From NCBI GenBank assembly GCA_049840475.1, contig JASGKX010000001.1:62001-126000 (forward strand): a DNA stretch of 64,000 bases, read 5' to 3'. The notes under the pieces are model-generated. The model did no database searches and was not told the DNA's origin. It worked only from the letters and a program-made list of their open reading frames with translations. Below, in pieces: positions 1 through 8,698 of this stretch. Within the stretch, counting starts at the first letter, position 1; every line of letters begins with the position of its first letter. This DNA is from JBGVSA01 sp049840475. GTDB taxonomy: Bacteria; Pseudomonadota; Gammaproteobacteria; Burkholderiales; Rhodocyclaceae. A program made the position numbers and the translations under genes.

Positions 1-753
1 GAAGAATTCTCACGCGAGCAGGAGGCCCGGCTACAGCGGACCTCTCGCCTCGTGACCATGGGCGAGATGGCATCGACCCTTGCCCACGAGCTGAACCAGC
101 CTCTATCGGCCATCGCCAACTACAGCAAGGGCTGTGTGAATCGCATCAAGAGCGGCGAATTCAAGACCGAGGACATCCTCGGTGCAATGGAAAAAGCCAA
201 TGCGCAGGCCGCCCGCGCAGGCCACATCATCCGCCGGGTGCGCGACTTCGTTCGCAAGAGCGAGCCCAAGCGCAGCGGTGTGAGCCTGATCGAAGTGGCG
301 GAAGACGCCTTGGGCATCGCCGAAATCGAAGCCCAACGGCTGGGCGTGAAGATCGTCACCAGCATCCCGCCGGCGTTGCCGCGCGTGTATGCTGACCGCA
401 TCATGGTCGAGCAGGTTCTGCTCAACCTGATCAAGAACGGTGCAGAGGCTGAGGAGGGTCAGCCTCCCGAGCGCCGCATAGTCACCGTCGAAGCCCGCCA
501 GACGTCGGAAATGGTCGAAGTGTCCGTGACCGACAACGGCTATGGCATCTCGCCGGAAAACCTGGAAAAGCTCTTCTCCGCGTTCTTCTCGACCAAGTCG
601 GAAGGCATGGGCATGGGGCTCAACATCTGCCGTTCGATCATTGAATTCCACAATGGTCGGCTGTGGGTTTACCCGAACCCGACGGGTGGGAGTATCTTCC
701 GCTTTACATTGCCGCTGGAGACAAGCATTGAGCACCAACCTGCCCACGCCTAA
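1..753 (+). CDS. Sensor histidine kinase, FixL-like (5' end outside the window)
   Basis: The reading frame is open from base 1, so only the C-terminal kinase part is present. A HisKA phospho-acceptor motif (LAHELNQPLSAI) lies near codon 31. It is followed by an HATPase_c domain with an N-box (LNLIKNG), a G1 box (DNGYGIS) and a G2 box (GMGMGLNI). The AHELNQPL variant is typical of FixL/DctB-type kinases, which normally carry N-terminal PAS or membrane sensor domains; these would lie upstream and cannot be seen, so the signal is unknown. The 3' end overlaps the response-regulator gene by 26 bases, so the two are translationally coupled partners. Confidence 0.9.
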   Translation, partial: EEFSREQEARLQRTSRLVTMGEMASTLAHELNQPLSAIANYSKGCVNRIKSGEFKTEDILGAMEKANAQAARAGHIIRRVRDFVRKSEPKRSGVSLIEVAEDALGIAEIEAQRLGVKIVTSIPPALPRVYADRIMVEQVLLNLIKNGAEAEEGQPPERRIVTVEARQTSEMVEVSVTDNGYGISPENLEKLFSAFFSTKSEGMGMGLNICRSIIEFHNGRLWVYPNPTGGSIFRFTLPLETSIEHQPAHA

Positions 754-1375
754 CACGGCCCAGCCACAACAACTCGTACACATCATCGACGACGACGAGG
801 CCCTGCGCGATTCGCTGGTCTGGTTGCTCGAATCGACCGGGCTGAAGGTCGCATCCTATCCATCCGCCGAAGCGTTCCTAAGGGCCTGGACGCCCGACAT
901 GAGCGGTTGCCTCGTGTTGGATATCCGCATGCCCGGCATGAGCGGGCTTGAGCTGCACGAAAAGCTCAACACGCTGCATTCGACGCTACCGGTGATCTTC
1001 ATAACCGGCCACGGCGACGTGCCGATGGCGGTCACCGCGCTCAAGAAAGGTGCTTTTGATTTCATTGAAAAGCCCTTCCACGACCAGGACATGCTGCATT
1101 TGATCGAGCAATGCCTGGGCCGCGAACGCGTGGAACGCGAACAGCGGCGCCAGGGCGCCAATGCACAGCGTCGCATCGAGCAGCTCACGCCACGCGAGCG
1201 CGAAGTGCTCGATCTCATCGTCGCCGGTCGCTTGAATAAGCAGATCGCCGATGAACTGGGCATCAGCATCAAGACAGTGGAAGTCCACCGCGCGCGCGTC
1301 ATGGAAAAGATGGGCGCCAACTCGCTCGCCGAACTCGTGCAGAACGTCCTCATGACGCAAGCGCCTCCGGCCTGA
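728..1375 (+). CDS. FixJ/LuxR-family response regulator
   Basis: Receiver domain (residues about 16-130) with the acidic pocket DDD at 21-23, phospho-acceptor Asp65 (VLDIRMPG) and the conserved Lys in FIEKPF, followed by a LuxR/GerE helix-turn-helix (LTPREREVL to about residue 205). The protein is 215 residues, normal for FixJ/TtrR-type regulators. No ATG precedes the receiver; I chose TTG 728 because GGAG sits 7 bases upstream, which makes the gene overlap the kinase end. It is the output half of the two-component pair. Its target is not evident, although the lipoprotein gene downstream could be one. Confidence 0.88.
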   Translation: MSTNLPTPNTAQPQQLVHIIDDDEALRDSLVWLLESTGLKVASYPSAEAFLRAWTPDMSGCLVLDIRMPGMSGLELHEKLNTLHSTLPVIFITGHGDVPMAVTALKKGAFDFIEKPFHDQDMLHLIEQCLGRERVEREQRRQGANAQRRIEQLTPREREVLDLIVAGRLNKQIADELGISIKTVEVHRARVMEKMGANSLAELVQNVLMTQAPPA

Positions 1376-1392
1376 TCGAACGCGGCAACGCA

Positions 1393-1420
1393 AAAACGGG
1401 ATGGCTGGCCATCCCGTTTT
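1393..1420 (+). terminator. Rho-independent terminator after the two-component pair
   Basis: A perfect 12-base stem (1393-1404 with 1409-1420) has a CTGG loop and a T-rich 3' arm. It lies 17 bases after the response-regulator stop and separates it from the lipoprotein gene. Confidence 0.85.
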
Positions 1421-1525
1421 CATTTGCAGCAAGACTCACACACCCATCCGTGACATTTCTCCTGCGCGGCGGATCGCGTGGGGCCTAACATCCGAACGAC
1501 CTTACATTCCTCACAGGAGAGCGCC

Positions 1526-2338
1526 GTGCGTCGCTTCATCCCGCCTTTAGCCATTGCCGCCTCGTGCGTCTTCGTACTATCTGCGTGCGGGGGCGGCGGT
1601 GGAGGCAACGGCAACTCAAGTGGCAGTTCCAGCAGCAGTAGCTCCAGCGCAACGACGCAGAGTGTCGAAGGCCTGTGGTCGGGCACCGCAACCGACACCG
1701 GCAGCGGCACCTCCTTCAATGCCTATGGCGTCATCACTTCAGCCGGCCAGACATTGCTCGCCATATCCAGCAACGGTGCGTATTTCGGACTCGCTTCGGG
1801 CCTCCTGAGCGTCGCAGCATCCACAGTTACCTCGACAGACTTCGTTACGCTCGGCCTTGGCACGGGCGCGGCCACCGCCGGCACATTGTCGGGCGGCGTG
1901 ACGAGCCGGTTCAGCATCATCGCCAAGGCGACCTACCCCAATAACGTCAATGACAATTACAACCTGTCATATGACAAACAGTATGAAACGGCGGCATCCG
2001 TTGCCACCGCCAAGGGCACTTACACGGTGCGCAATAGCCTGGGCGTTGCCACTGGCAGTTTCTCGGTGGATGACAACGGCGTGCTCTCGGGCACCAACGA
2101 TAGTTGCCCATTCAGCGGCACGCTGAAACCTCACGGCGATGGCTCGCGCAATGTTCACGACATCACCGTGAACGCGACAGCGGGCACCAGTTGCACCACG
2201 CAGCTCGCCAACCTGTCCGGCCTGGCGACGTTGGCAGCGCTGTCCGGAACGGACACCACCAAGTCGCTGCTGCTCATGGCAACACGTCAGTCCGGATCGG
2301 TCTACTCGGTCTTTGTCGCCGCAGGTCGGCGCAACTGA
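1526..2338 (+). CDS. Putative Gly/Ser-rich lipoprotein, function unknown
   Basis: A lipoprotein signal peptide ends in the lipobox LSAC near residue 18. It is followed by a six-Gly run and a Gly/Asn/Ser linker with eight consecutive Ser, then a Thr/Ser/Gly-rich body of about 230 residues with no enzyme motif I recognise. The body looks like a small beta-rich envelope protein. I chose GTG 1526 because AGGAGA lies 5 bases upstream and the signal peptide begins there; an upstream in-frame start at 1478 would put a charged extension before the signal. Total 270 residues. The Gly/Ser linker after the lipid anchor is common in surface or periplasmic lipoproteins of Burkholderiaceae. Function is not assignable. 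Confidence 0.75.
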   Translation: MRRFIPPLAIAASCVFVLSACGGGGGGNGNSSGSSSSSSSSATTQSVEGLWSGTATDTGSGTSFNAYGVITSAGQTLLAISSNGAYFGLASGLLSVAASTVTSTDFVTLGLGTGAATAGTLSGGVTSRFSIIAKATYPNNVNDNYNLSYDKQYETAASVATAKGTYTVRNSLGVATGSFSVDDNGVLSGTNDSCPFSGTLKPHGDGSRNVHDITVNATAGTSCTTQLANLSGLATLAALSGTDTTKSLLLMATRQSGSVYSVFVAAGRRN

Positions 2339-2360
2339 CATACGGGCCACGCAAATAGAA

Positions 2361-2385
2361 AGGGGCGCCGAGGCGCCCCTTTTTC
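2361..2385. terminator. Bidirectional terminator between the lipoprotein gene and tldD
   Basis: Inverted repeat AGGGGCGCC/GGCGCCCCT (2361-2369 and 2372-2380) followed by a T run. It sits between convergent genes and can serve both. Confidence 0.8.
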
Positions 2386-2401
2386 CTTCGCCAAATTCGC
2401 C

Positions 2402-3862
2402 TCAGCCGCCAGTGCCGCCCACCGTCAGCCCGTCGATGCGCAACGTCGGTTGACCGACGCCCACCGGTACGCTCTGCCCTTCTTTCCCGCAGGTGCCAAC
2501 GCCCGGATCGAGCGCCAGATCGTTGCCGATCATCGATACGCGCGTCAGCGAATCGGGGCCGTTGCCAATGAGCGTCGCCCCTTTCACCGGATAGGTAAGC
2601 TTGCCATCTTCGATGACATAGGCTTCGGCCGCCGAGAACACGAACTTGCCGCTCGTGATGTCGACCTGACCGCCGCCGAAGTTGGCCGCATAGATGCCCT
2701 TCTTGACCGAGCGGATGATCTCTTCCGGCGGCACCTCGCCAGCCATCATGATCGTATTGGTCATACGTGGCATCGGCAGATGCGCGAAGGACTCACGACG
2801 ACCATTGCCAGTCGGCGCAACCCCCATCAAACGGGCGTTCATCATGTCCTGCATGTAACCGACCAGAATGCCGTCCTCGATCAGCACCGTACGATTGGTC
2901 GGATTGCCTTCATCGTCCACCGTCAGCGAACCACGACGCCCCGGCAGCGTGCCGTCATCCACCACCGTCACGCCCTTGGCTGCCACGCGCTGGCCCATCA
3001 TGCCGGCGAAAGCTGAGCTGCCCTTGCGGTTGAAGTCGCCTTCCAGCCCGTGGCCGATGGCTTCGTGCAGAAGAATGCCAGGCCAGCCATTGCCCAGCAC
3101 GACTGTCATGGTGCCGGCTGGCGCAGGGCGAGCCTGCATGTTGATGTCCGCCTGATGCACTGCGCGACGCGCGTAGTCCTTGAGCACCTCGTCGGTAAAC
3201 ATCGCGTAGTCCTGACGGCCACCGCCACCGGCCGAGCCCTGCTCGCGGCGGCCCTTGTCTTCCATCACCACCGACAGCGAAACACGTACCAGCGGGCGTA
3301 CGTCGGCGGCCATGTGGCCGTCGGAGCGCGCGACCATCACGACCTCCCAGGTCGCGGCGAGATAAGCCATCACTTGCACGATGCGCGGATCGAGTGCGCG
3401 CGCGAAGCCCTCCAGGCGCTCAAGCAGGCGAACCTTCTCAACGTCTTCCAGCGAGGCGATCGGATCGCGTGCTGAATACAGCGCCAGAGGCTGTTCACGG
3501 CCAGCGACCTTGATACGGCGCTCATTGCCCGCGTCGGCAATGGCTCGCGTGGCTTTGGCCGTTTCGGCCAGTGCAGGCAGGCTGATGTCGTCGGAGTAAG
3601 CGAAGGCGGTTTTCTCGCCAGCAATGGCGCGCACGCCCACGCCTTGCTCGATATTGAAACTACCGGATTTGACGATGCCCTCTTCCAGGCTCCAACCTTC
3701 AGAACGCTGGTACTGGAAATAAATGTCGGCGTAGTTGACCTGATGCGACATGATCTGGCCGAACACCGAGTCAAGACTGGATGGCGTCAGGTCGTATGGC
3801 GCCAGCAGCGTATTTTCGGCCAGCGCCAGGGCGGACAGTTCTTTGGGGAGCGTGGCGTTCAT
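2402..3862 (-). CDS. tldD: Metalloprotease subunit TldD
   Basis: Full-length TldD (486 residues), the partner of TldE/PmbA in the heterodimeric Zn protease that degrades unfolded peptides and processes peptide modulators such as microcin precursors. Visible hallmarks are the HExxxH zinc motif in LLHEAIGHGLEGDFN, the GNGRRESFAHLPMPRMTNT block and the C-terminal CGKEGQSVPVGVGQPTL segment, all as in Escherichia coli TldD. I prefer ATG 3862 (GAGG about 8 bases upstream) to ATG 3892, which has no ribosome site. No tldE is in the window; it is usually encoded elsewhere. Confidence 0.96.
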   Translation of the reverse strand: MNATLPKELSALALAENTLLAPYDLTPSSLDSVFGQIMSHQVNYADIYFQYQRSEGWSLEEGIVKSGSFNIEQGVGVRAIAGEKTAFAYSDDISLPALAETAKATRAIADAGNERRIKVAGREQPLALYSARDPIASLEDVEKVRLLERLEGFARALDPRIVQVMAYLAATWEVVMVARSDGHMAADVRPLVRVSLSVVMEDKGRREQGSAGGGGRQDYAMFTDEVLKDYARRAVHQADINMQARPAPAGTMTVVLGNGWPGILLHEAIGHGLEGDFNRKGSSAFAGMMGQRVAAKGVTVVDDGTLPGRRGSLTVDDEGNPTNRTVLIEDGILVGYMQDMMNARLMGVAPTGNGRRESFAHLPMPRMTNTIMMAGEVPPEEIIRSVKKGIYAANFGGGQVDITSGKFVFSAAEAYVIEDGKLTYPVKGATLIGNGPDSLTRVSMIGNDLALDPGVGTCGKEGQSVPVGVGQPTLRIDGLTVGGTGG

Positions 3863-3930
3863 TTCTTTTGCCTCGTCGGGTAATAGATGCATTGTCGCAG
3901 GCCGTACGACGCACAGCCAGCCAGCAAATG

Positions 3931-3954
3931 AAAACGGCGGGCTCGGCCCGCCGT
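3931..3954 (-). terminator. Terminator after dapB
   Basis: Perfect 9-base stem (3934-3942 with 3946-3954, loop of three). On the minus strand it is followed by TTTT, so it ends dapB transcription before tldD. Confidence 0.8.
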
Positions 3955-3978
3955 CGTCGGCCGTGGAAACGGCCAGAG

Positions 3979-4782
3979 TTATTTCAGGCCCAGCACGTCC
4001 TGCATGTCGAAGAGCCCATTCTTCTTACCGCCTAGAAACACGGCGGCGCGCAGGGCGCCGGTCGCGTAAGGCATACGGCTGCCGGCTTTGTGAGAGATTT
4101 CCACACGCTCGCCCAAGCCCGCGAACATCACAGTGTGATCACCGACGATGTCGCCGCCGCGTACCGTGGCAAAACCGATGGTGTTCGCGTCGCGCTCCCC
4201 GGTGACGCCTTCGCGACCGTAAATGGCACATTCCTTCAGGTCGCGGCCCAACGTGCTGGCTACGACTTCACCCATGCGCAGCGCAGTACCGGAAGGTGCG
4301 TCGACCTTGAAGCGATGGTGCGCCTCGATCACCTCGATGTCGTAGCCGCTTGCCAGCATCTTTGCTGCCACTTCCAGCAATTTGAAGACGGCGTTGACAC
4401 CCACGGCCATGTTGGCGGCAAACACGACGGGAATAGTCTTTGCTGCCTCGGCGATGCGGGCTTTTTCGTCGTCCTTGAAGCCAGTCGTACCGATCACCAT
4501 GGCGCGGCCCGCACGCACAGCATGCTCAAGGTGCACCAGCGTGCCTTCGGGACGGGTGAAGTCGATCAGGCAGTCGGCCTTGGCGAATGCCGCTGCGATG
4601 TCGGACGAAATCGCCACACCGGTCACCACGCCGGCGTATTCGCCTGCGTCGCGGCCCAGTACCGGGCTGCCTTCACGCTCAAGTGCGGCCACCAGTTCGG
4701 CGTCTTTCGAGGCCAGCGTTGCTTCGATCAACATGCGGCCCATGCGGCCGGAGGCTCCGGCAATGGCAACTTTCACGGTCAT
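3979..4782 (-). CDS. dapB: 4-hydroxy-tetrahydrodipicolinate reductase
   Basis: Reduces 4-hydroxy-tetrahydrodipicolinate with NAD(P)H in the diaminopimelate/lysine pathway. The N-terminal Rossmann motif GASGRMGR is followed by GTTGF, the EAHHRFKVDAPSGTA catalytic/substrate segment (His and Lys typical of DapB) and a conserved C-terminus. It is 267 residues, the normal family length. ATG 4782 places the start just before VKVAIAGASG; a TTG at 4806 would add eight unlikely residues. It follows bamE on the same strand, with a hairpin in the gap. Confidence 0.96.
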   Translation of the reverse strand: MTVKVAIAGASGRMGRMLIEATLASKDAELVAALEREGSPVLGRDAGEYAGVVTGVAISSDIAAAFAKADCLIDFTRPEGTLVHLEHAVRAGRAMVIGTTGFKDDEKARIAEAAKTIPVVFAANMAVGVNAVFKLLEVAAKMLASGYDIEVIEAHHRFKVDAPSGTALRMGEVVASTLGRDLKECAIYGREGVTGERDANTIGFATVRGGDIVGDHTVMFAGLGERVEISHKAGSRMPYATGALRAAVFLGGKKNGLFDMQDVLGLK

Positions 4783-4806
4783 GATGGCGGGTTCTCTGCA
4801 AGGCAA

Positions 4807-4826
4807 CGCGGCCCGAACGGGCCGCG
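4807..4826. other. Perfect GC hairpin between bamE and dapB
   Basis: A 9-base perfect stem (4807-4815 with 4818-4826) with a two-base AA loop lies in the 79-base gap between bamE and dapB. No T run follows on the minus strand, so it is more likely an mRNA-processing or stability hairpin, or a leaky attenuator, than a terminator. Confidence 0.55.
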
Positions 4827-4861
4827 AGTGGTTCGATGAAAAGGTCTGCTACGCCGGGCGC

Positions 4862-5272
4862 TTATTTTTTGGGCGCTTCGATCTCGATCACGCGATTGGT
4901 GGCAACCGGCAGCGAGGCGCCTTCCTGCGTGGCGGGTGCGGCGGCGACGTCGCCATCGACGTGATCGAGCTTGCCGTCCTTGAAGAACAGCGAAATGTTT
5001 CGCGACTCCACGTCGCCGCGGCTGGGCGCGAAGCGATAGACATAGTCCCAGCGATCGCTGTGGAACGGGTCGATGAGCAGCGGCGAACCCAGGATGAAGC
5101 GCACCTGATCCTGCGTCATGCCAGGCTTCATCTGGCTGAGCATGTCCTGCGACACATAATTGCCCTGCCGCACGGGAATCCGGTATTCCTTGAGATACGA
5201 ACACGCGGACAGCACGGCGGGCACCGCGAGCACCAGACCCAGGCTAACCAAACGACGACTCATGCGCGACAT
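4862..5272 (-). CDS. bamE: Outer membrane assembly lipoprotein BamE (SmpA/OmlA)
   Basis: Small lipoprotein of the BAM complex that supports insertion of beta-barrel proteins into the outer membrane. A signal peptide ends in the lipobox LSAC; the BamE domain follows (QGNYVSQDMLSQMKPGMTQDQVRFILGSP, DPFHSDRWDYVYRF). The length is 136 residues. It is divergent from fur across 130 bases, the arrangement known for omlA-fur in Pseudomonas, Xanthomonas and Burkholderia. A second ATG three codons in (5263) is possible; neither has a strong ribosome site. Confidence 0.93.
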   Translation of the reverse strand: MSRMSRRLVSLGLVLAVPAVLSACSYLKEYRIPVRQGNYVSQDMLSQMKPGMTQDQVRFILGSPLLIDPFHSDRWDYVYRFAPSRGDVESRNISLFFKDGKLDHVDGDVAAAPATQEGASLPVATNRVIEIEAPKK

Positions 5273-5402
5273 AAGGGATTGATTTCAATGCAAATGAATT
5301 AGCCCGGAATCGCCCGGCGGGGGCCGTGAGCGTTCCAAGCAAACGACGCAGACTATATCATAGGGATCTGTACCACCCGCTGACCGCGCCACCGGAGACA
5401 TC

Positions 5403-5849
5403 ATGGCTACGCCACAAAACCTCAAGAGCATGGGCCTCAAGGCCACCTTGCCCCGACTGAAGATCCTCGATCTGTTCCAGCGCGCGGAAGAACGTCACCT
5501 CACGGCGGAAGACGTCTATCGCATGCTGCTGGCCGAACAGCTCGACGTCGGGCTCGCCACCATCTATCGCGTACTCACACAATTCGAGCAAGCCGGACTG
5601 CTGCAACGCCACCACTTCGAATCCGGCAAGGCCGTGTTCGAGTTGAACGAAGGCAGCCACCACGATCACATCGTGTGTGTCGATTGCGGCCACGTCGAAG
5701 AGTTCTTCGACCCATCAATCGAAGAGCGTCAAAAGCAAATAGCGCTGGAGCGCGGCTTCAAGCTGCGCGACCACGCAATGCACATGTACGCCGAATGCAC
5801 GAAGGAAAACTGCGCGCGCCGCAAGGCCGCCGAAAAGCTGGAAAAGTAA
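5403..5849 (+). CDS. fur: Ferric uptake regulator
   Basis: Iron-responsive transcriptional repressor. Winged-helix DNA-binding domain (GLKATLPRLKILDLF, TIYRVLTQFEQAGLL), then the metal-binding dimerisation domain with HHDH, CVDCGH and a C-terminal CTKENC pair. It is 148 residues. GGAGA lies a few bases before ATG 5403. It is divergently transcribed from bamE, so the 130-base gap must carry both promoters; I saw no clear Fur box there. Confidence 0.96.
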   Translation: MATPQNLKSMGLKATLPRLKILDLFQRAEERHLTAEDVYRMLLAEQLDVGLATIYRVLTQFEQAGLLQRHHFESGKAVFELNEGSHHDHIVCVDCGHVEEFFDPSIEERQKQIALERGFKLRDHAMHMYAECTKENCARRKAAEKLEK

Positions 5850-5866
5850 CCAGCTTGCAGCGCACG

Positions 5867-5897
5867 TAAAAAAGGCGACCCACGGGTCGCCTTTTTT
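5867..5897. terminator. Bidirectional terminator between fur and grxD
   Basis: Perfect 14-base stem AAAAAAGGCGACCC with its complement (5867-5880 and 5883-5896), A-run on one side and T-run on the other, between convergent genes. Confidence 0.9.
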
Positions 5898-5911
5898 TGC
5901 TTTCGGCCGGC

Positions 5912-6229
5912 TTACTTCTTGATGCCGTCCAGCAAGGTCTGCAGTTCGCCCGACTGGAACATCTCTTTCATGATGTCGCTGCCGCCGATGAATTCCCCGC
6001 CCACATACAACTGCGGAATGGTCGGCCAGTTGGCGTATTCCTTGATGCCCTGGCGGATTTCCGGGTCTTGCAGCACGTTCACGGCCACGTACTCGGTCAC
6101 GCCGCACAGCTTGAGCATCTGCGCCGCCGCCGACGAAAAGCCACACTGCGGGAATTGCGGCGTACCTTTCATGAAAAGCACGACGGGATTGCTGGTGACG
6201 GTTTCGCGGATGGTGTCCTGCACGCTCAT
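5912..6229 (-). CDS. grxD: Monothiol glutaredoxin, Grx4 family
   Basis: CGFS-type glutaredoxin that binds and transfers [2Fe-2S] clusters and works with BolA-like partners. The CGFS motif is at residues 29-32, preceded by MKGTPQFPQ; WPTIPQLYVGGEFIGGSD gives the cis-Pro and glutathione-binding loop. It has 105 residues, normal length. GGAG lies 9 bases upstream of ATG 6229. It converges on fur, a sensible neighbour for an iron-sulfur protein. Confidence 0.95.
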   Translation of the reverse strand: MSVQDTIRETVTSNPVVLFMKGTPQFPQCGFSSAAAQMLKLCGVTEYVAVNVLQDPEIRQGIKEYANWPTIPQLYVGGEFIGGSDIMKEMFQSGELQTLLDGIKK

Positions 6230-6408
6230 GTTTTGCTCCGGTTCTTTGCATGCCCCGCAGGTGCGGAGCCCATTACCCGACTAATTTTATCGGAAATCAT
6301 CCCGCCATGGGACAACGGTCTGTGGCAGCACAGGCACAAACGGCGCCAAGTCTGCGGCGGGCGCAACCTTCACGATACAATGCGCGTCTTTCTCACGCCC
6401 CGCCACGC

Positions 6409-7206
6409 ATGAACCAGCCCCACACCCATTCCGTGTTTGCGCATCGCCACCCCAAGGCGCGCCGTATCCACCCGGCACGGGCAGTGGATTGGCTGGCAGC
6501 CGGCTGGCGCATGTTCATCGCGCGCCCGTTCACGTGGCTGCTGATGGCGCTCGTGGCGTTCGTAGTGATGGCATTGGTCTCCACGTTGGTCGTGCCTTTG
6601 CCAGTGGTCGGCCCGATGGCCGCCCCGATCCTGATGGTGCTCTTCATAGGCGGCATGCTGTCTGCCGCTGAACGCCAGGCACACGGCCAAGCCATCGGCT
6701 TCGAGAATCTCTTCGACGGCCTGCGTCGCCATCTGGGCAATCTGACACTGGTGGGTGTTTTCTATAGCATCCCGCTGGTGCTGATGTCGCTCGTTACCGT
6801 GCTGGCGCTGACCGGCGGTCTGCTCGCTGGCTTGCTTGGTACGGCCCTGGGCGGCGCGCTCAGCGGCCTGCTGTCTGGCGCCATGGCGTTGGTCTCGATG
6901 ATCATGACGGGCTGGGTTTTCGTCGGCGTGTTCTTTGCACTGATGATCCTCGCGCTCATTTGCGCCCCGGCGCTGGTGATGTATCGCGGTACGCCGTCTT
7001 TCGATGCCATGCGACTGTCGCTTGGCGCCAGCGTGCGTAACCTGGGCGCCACGCTGCTGTTTGGCTTGATGATCTACACGCTGTTCCTGATCGCCCTGAT
7101 TCCCGCCGGGCTAGGCATTCTGGTATTGATTCCCGTGGGCATCGGCGCGTTGCGCGAAGCCTACCTCGATATGTTTGGAGAGGACGACGACGTCCCGACC
7201 CTCTGA
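6409..7206 (+). CDS. Multi-pass membrane protein (BPSS1780-like)
   Basis: About six hydrophobic segments spread over residues 35-250, a His-rich cytoplasmic N-terminus (HTHSVFAHRHPKARR) and an acidic C-terminus. The motif VDWLAAGWRMF before the first membrane segment and the GTPSFDAMRLSLGASVRN segment before the last resemble the integral-membrane family annotated BPSS1780 in Burkholderiales; function is unknown. ATG 6409 is preferred because the frame upstream of it lacks hydrophobic or conserved content. It begins a run of same-strand genes leading into nadD, and the next gene encodes a protein of similar architecture. Confidence 0.72.
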   Translation: MNQPHTHSVFAHRHPKARRIHPARAVDWLAAGWRMFIARPFTWLLMALVAFVVMALVSTLVVPLPVVGPMAAPILMVLFIGGMLSAAERQAHGQAIGFENLFDGLRRHLGNLTLVGVFYSIPLVLMSLVTVLALTGGLLAGLLGTALGGALSGLLSGAMALVSMIMTGWVFVGVFFALMILALICAPALVMYRGTPSFDAMRLSLGASVRNLGATLLFGLMIYTLFLIALIPAGLGILVLIPVGIGALREAYLDMFGEDDDVPTL

Positions 7207-7214
7207 CCCCGACC

Positions 7215-8036
7215 ATGTCCCAAGAACCCCTGCAAGCCCATCGCCTGCCCGCGTCCCGCGGCTGGACGTGGCTCATCGACGGCATCCGCCTGTGGCGCCG
7301 CAACCCTCGCATGATCATGCTGCTTGCGCCGTGTTATTGGCTGCTGGCGTTTCTGGGCTGGATGGTGCCGATCGTCGGGCCGATCCTGAGCACGCTGCTC
7401 ATGCTGCCAATGCAGATCTGGATTTACCTGCTGTGCCGCGCCGTAGACCAGAACGTCTCGCCGCCCAACGGCCCCCGTGCCCGCAAGATACGCATCCACG
7501 TAAAAGGGCTGATCCGCCTGTGGGTGTTCACGGTCATCGCAAGCATCGTGCTGGGGCTGCTGGCCGACGTGCTGGGCAATTTGCTTTTCGGCCCCTTGCC
7601 GGCCGACCTTGGCAATGTGACGGATGTGGACGCCGCCACCCAGATTGCAGCGGCAAATTCCGGCGTACTGCTGGGCCGCACCGCGGTCCTGCTGCTGGTG
7701 GGCGCGTTGCCCGTCCAGATGGCGTTGTGGTTTGCGCCGGTCCTGGTTGGTTTGTGCGACGTGCCGCCGGTCAAGTCGATGGTATTCAGCATCATTGCCT
7801 GCTGGCGGAACGTCGGCGCCTTCACAGTATTCACGGTCGCATCCGTCGTCGCCCTGCTGCTGCTCGCACAGGTCGTCGGCATTGCGACGATGGTGTCGCA
7901 GATACTCGGTGTGGTGCTGATGCTGGCCGTGCTCATGGTCGGCCTGTCGGTGATGCTCTGTTCGGTTTACTTCAGCATCAAGGAAATCTTCGGCGACCTG
8001 GGCGCCCGCGCCGAAGTTAATAACACCAATGTCTGA
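7215..8036 (+). CDS. Multi-pass membrane protein, similar in layout to its upstream neighbour
   Basis: The protein (273 residues) has the same layout as the preceding gene: a short charged N-terminus ending GWTWLIDGIRLWRRNPRM, then about six membrane segments, with a WxxxGxRxxxxxP-type entry motif before the first helix. It starts 8 bases after its neighbour and overlaps nadD by 8 bases, so the three are probably co-transcribed. The pair looks like an ancient tandem duplication (inference from layout, not an alignment score). Function is unknown. Confidence 0.72.
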   Translation: MSQEPLQAHRLPASRGWTWLIDGIRLWRRNPRMIMLLAPCYWLLAFLGWMVPIVGPILSTLLMLPMQIWIYLLCRAVDQNVSPPNGPRARKIRIHVKGLIRLWVFTVIASIVLGLLADVLGNLLFGPLPADLGNVTDVDAATQIAAANSGVLLGRTAVLLLVGALPVQMALWFAPVLVGLCDVPPVKSMVFSIIACWRNVGAFTVFTVASVVALLLLAQVVGIATMVSQILGVVLMLAVLMVGLSVMLCSVYFSIKEIFGDLGARAEVNNTNV

Positions 8037-8679
8037 CCGCGTTACCGGGCCGCTGGGTATCCTCGGCGGCACGTTCGACCCCATCCACTTTGGGCACCTG
8101 CGGCTTGCTGAAGAAGCACGCGATGCGCTGGGGCTGACCACGGTGCGCGTGATCCCCGCCGGCCAGCCGCCCCACCGCGAACAGCCCGGCACGGTGGCCG
8201 AAGACCGCCTGAACATGGCGCGTCTGGCTATCGCAGGCGTCCCCGGTTACGAACTGGACGACAGCGAGGTCGTCCGGCAATCGCCCAGTTATACGGTGCT
8301 CACGCTGAGACGCCTGCGCGCCGAACTGGGCACGGCCCGCCCATTGGTGCTGATCCTTGGCGCAGACGCATTCCTCGGTCTGCCTTCGTGGCATGAATGG
8401 GAAGAAATCCTGCCGCTTGCGCACATCGCCGTCGGCACGCGTCCCGGATTCGAACTGGACGCAGCGACCATGGGTCCGGTTCTTGCCGACCTGTTCAGTG
8501 CCGCACACGGCTTGCCAACTGACCCGGCCGCCCCGGCGGGGCGAATCGTTCCGTTCCACATGACGGCCCTGGACATTTCGGCCACTGGCATCCGCGCAGC
8601 ACTGACGGCTGGGCGCAGCGCCCGGTTTTTGTTGCCGGATGCCGTACTCGACTATATTGAAACTCATCACCTCTACTGA
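8029..8679 (+). CDS. nadD: Nicotinate-nucleotide adenylyltransferase
   Basis: Adenylates nicotinate mononucleotide to deamido-NAD in NAD biosynthesis. The nucleotidyl-transferase motif GGTFDPIHFGHL is at residues 11-22; LGADAFLGLPSWHEWEEI and ISATGIR (the family's ISSTxIR motif) follow. It has 216 residues. It overlaps the upstream membrane-protein gene by 8 bases and is followed by rsfS, the widespread nadD-rsfS pairing. Confidence 0.96.
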   Translation: MSDRVTGPLGILGGTFDPIHFGHLRLAEEARDALGLTTVRVIPAGQPPHREQPGTVAEDRLNMARLAIAGVPGYELDDSEVVRQSPSYTVLTLRRLRAELGTARPLVLILGADAFLGLPSWHEWEEILPLAHIAVGTRPGFELDAATMGPVLADLFSAAHGLPTDPAAPAGRIVPFHMTALDISATGIRAALTAGRSARFLLPDAVLDYIETHHLY

Positions 8680-8698
8680 ATCGGAGCTGCACGCCCGC

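Noticed and set aside
1478..1525. N-terminal extension of the Gly/Ser-rich lipoprotein to 1478
   Set aside because: The signal peptide and AGGAGA ribosome site place the start at GTG 1526.
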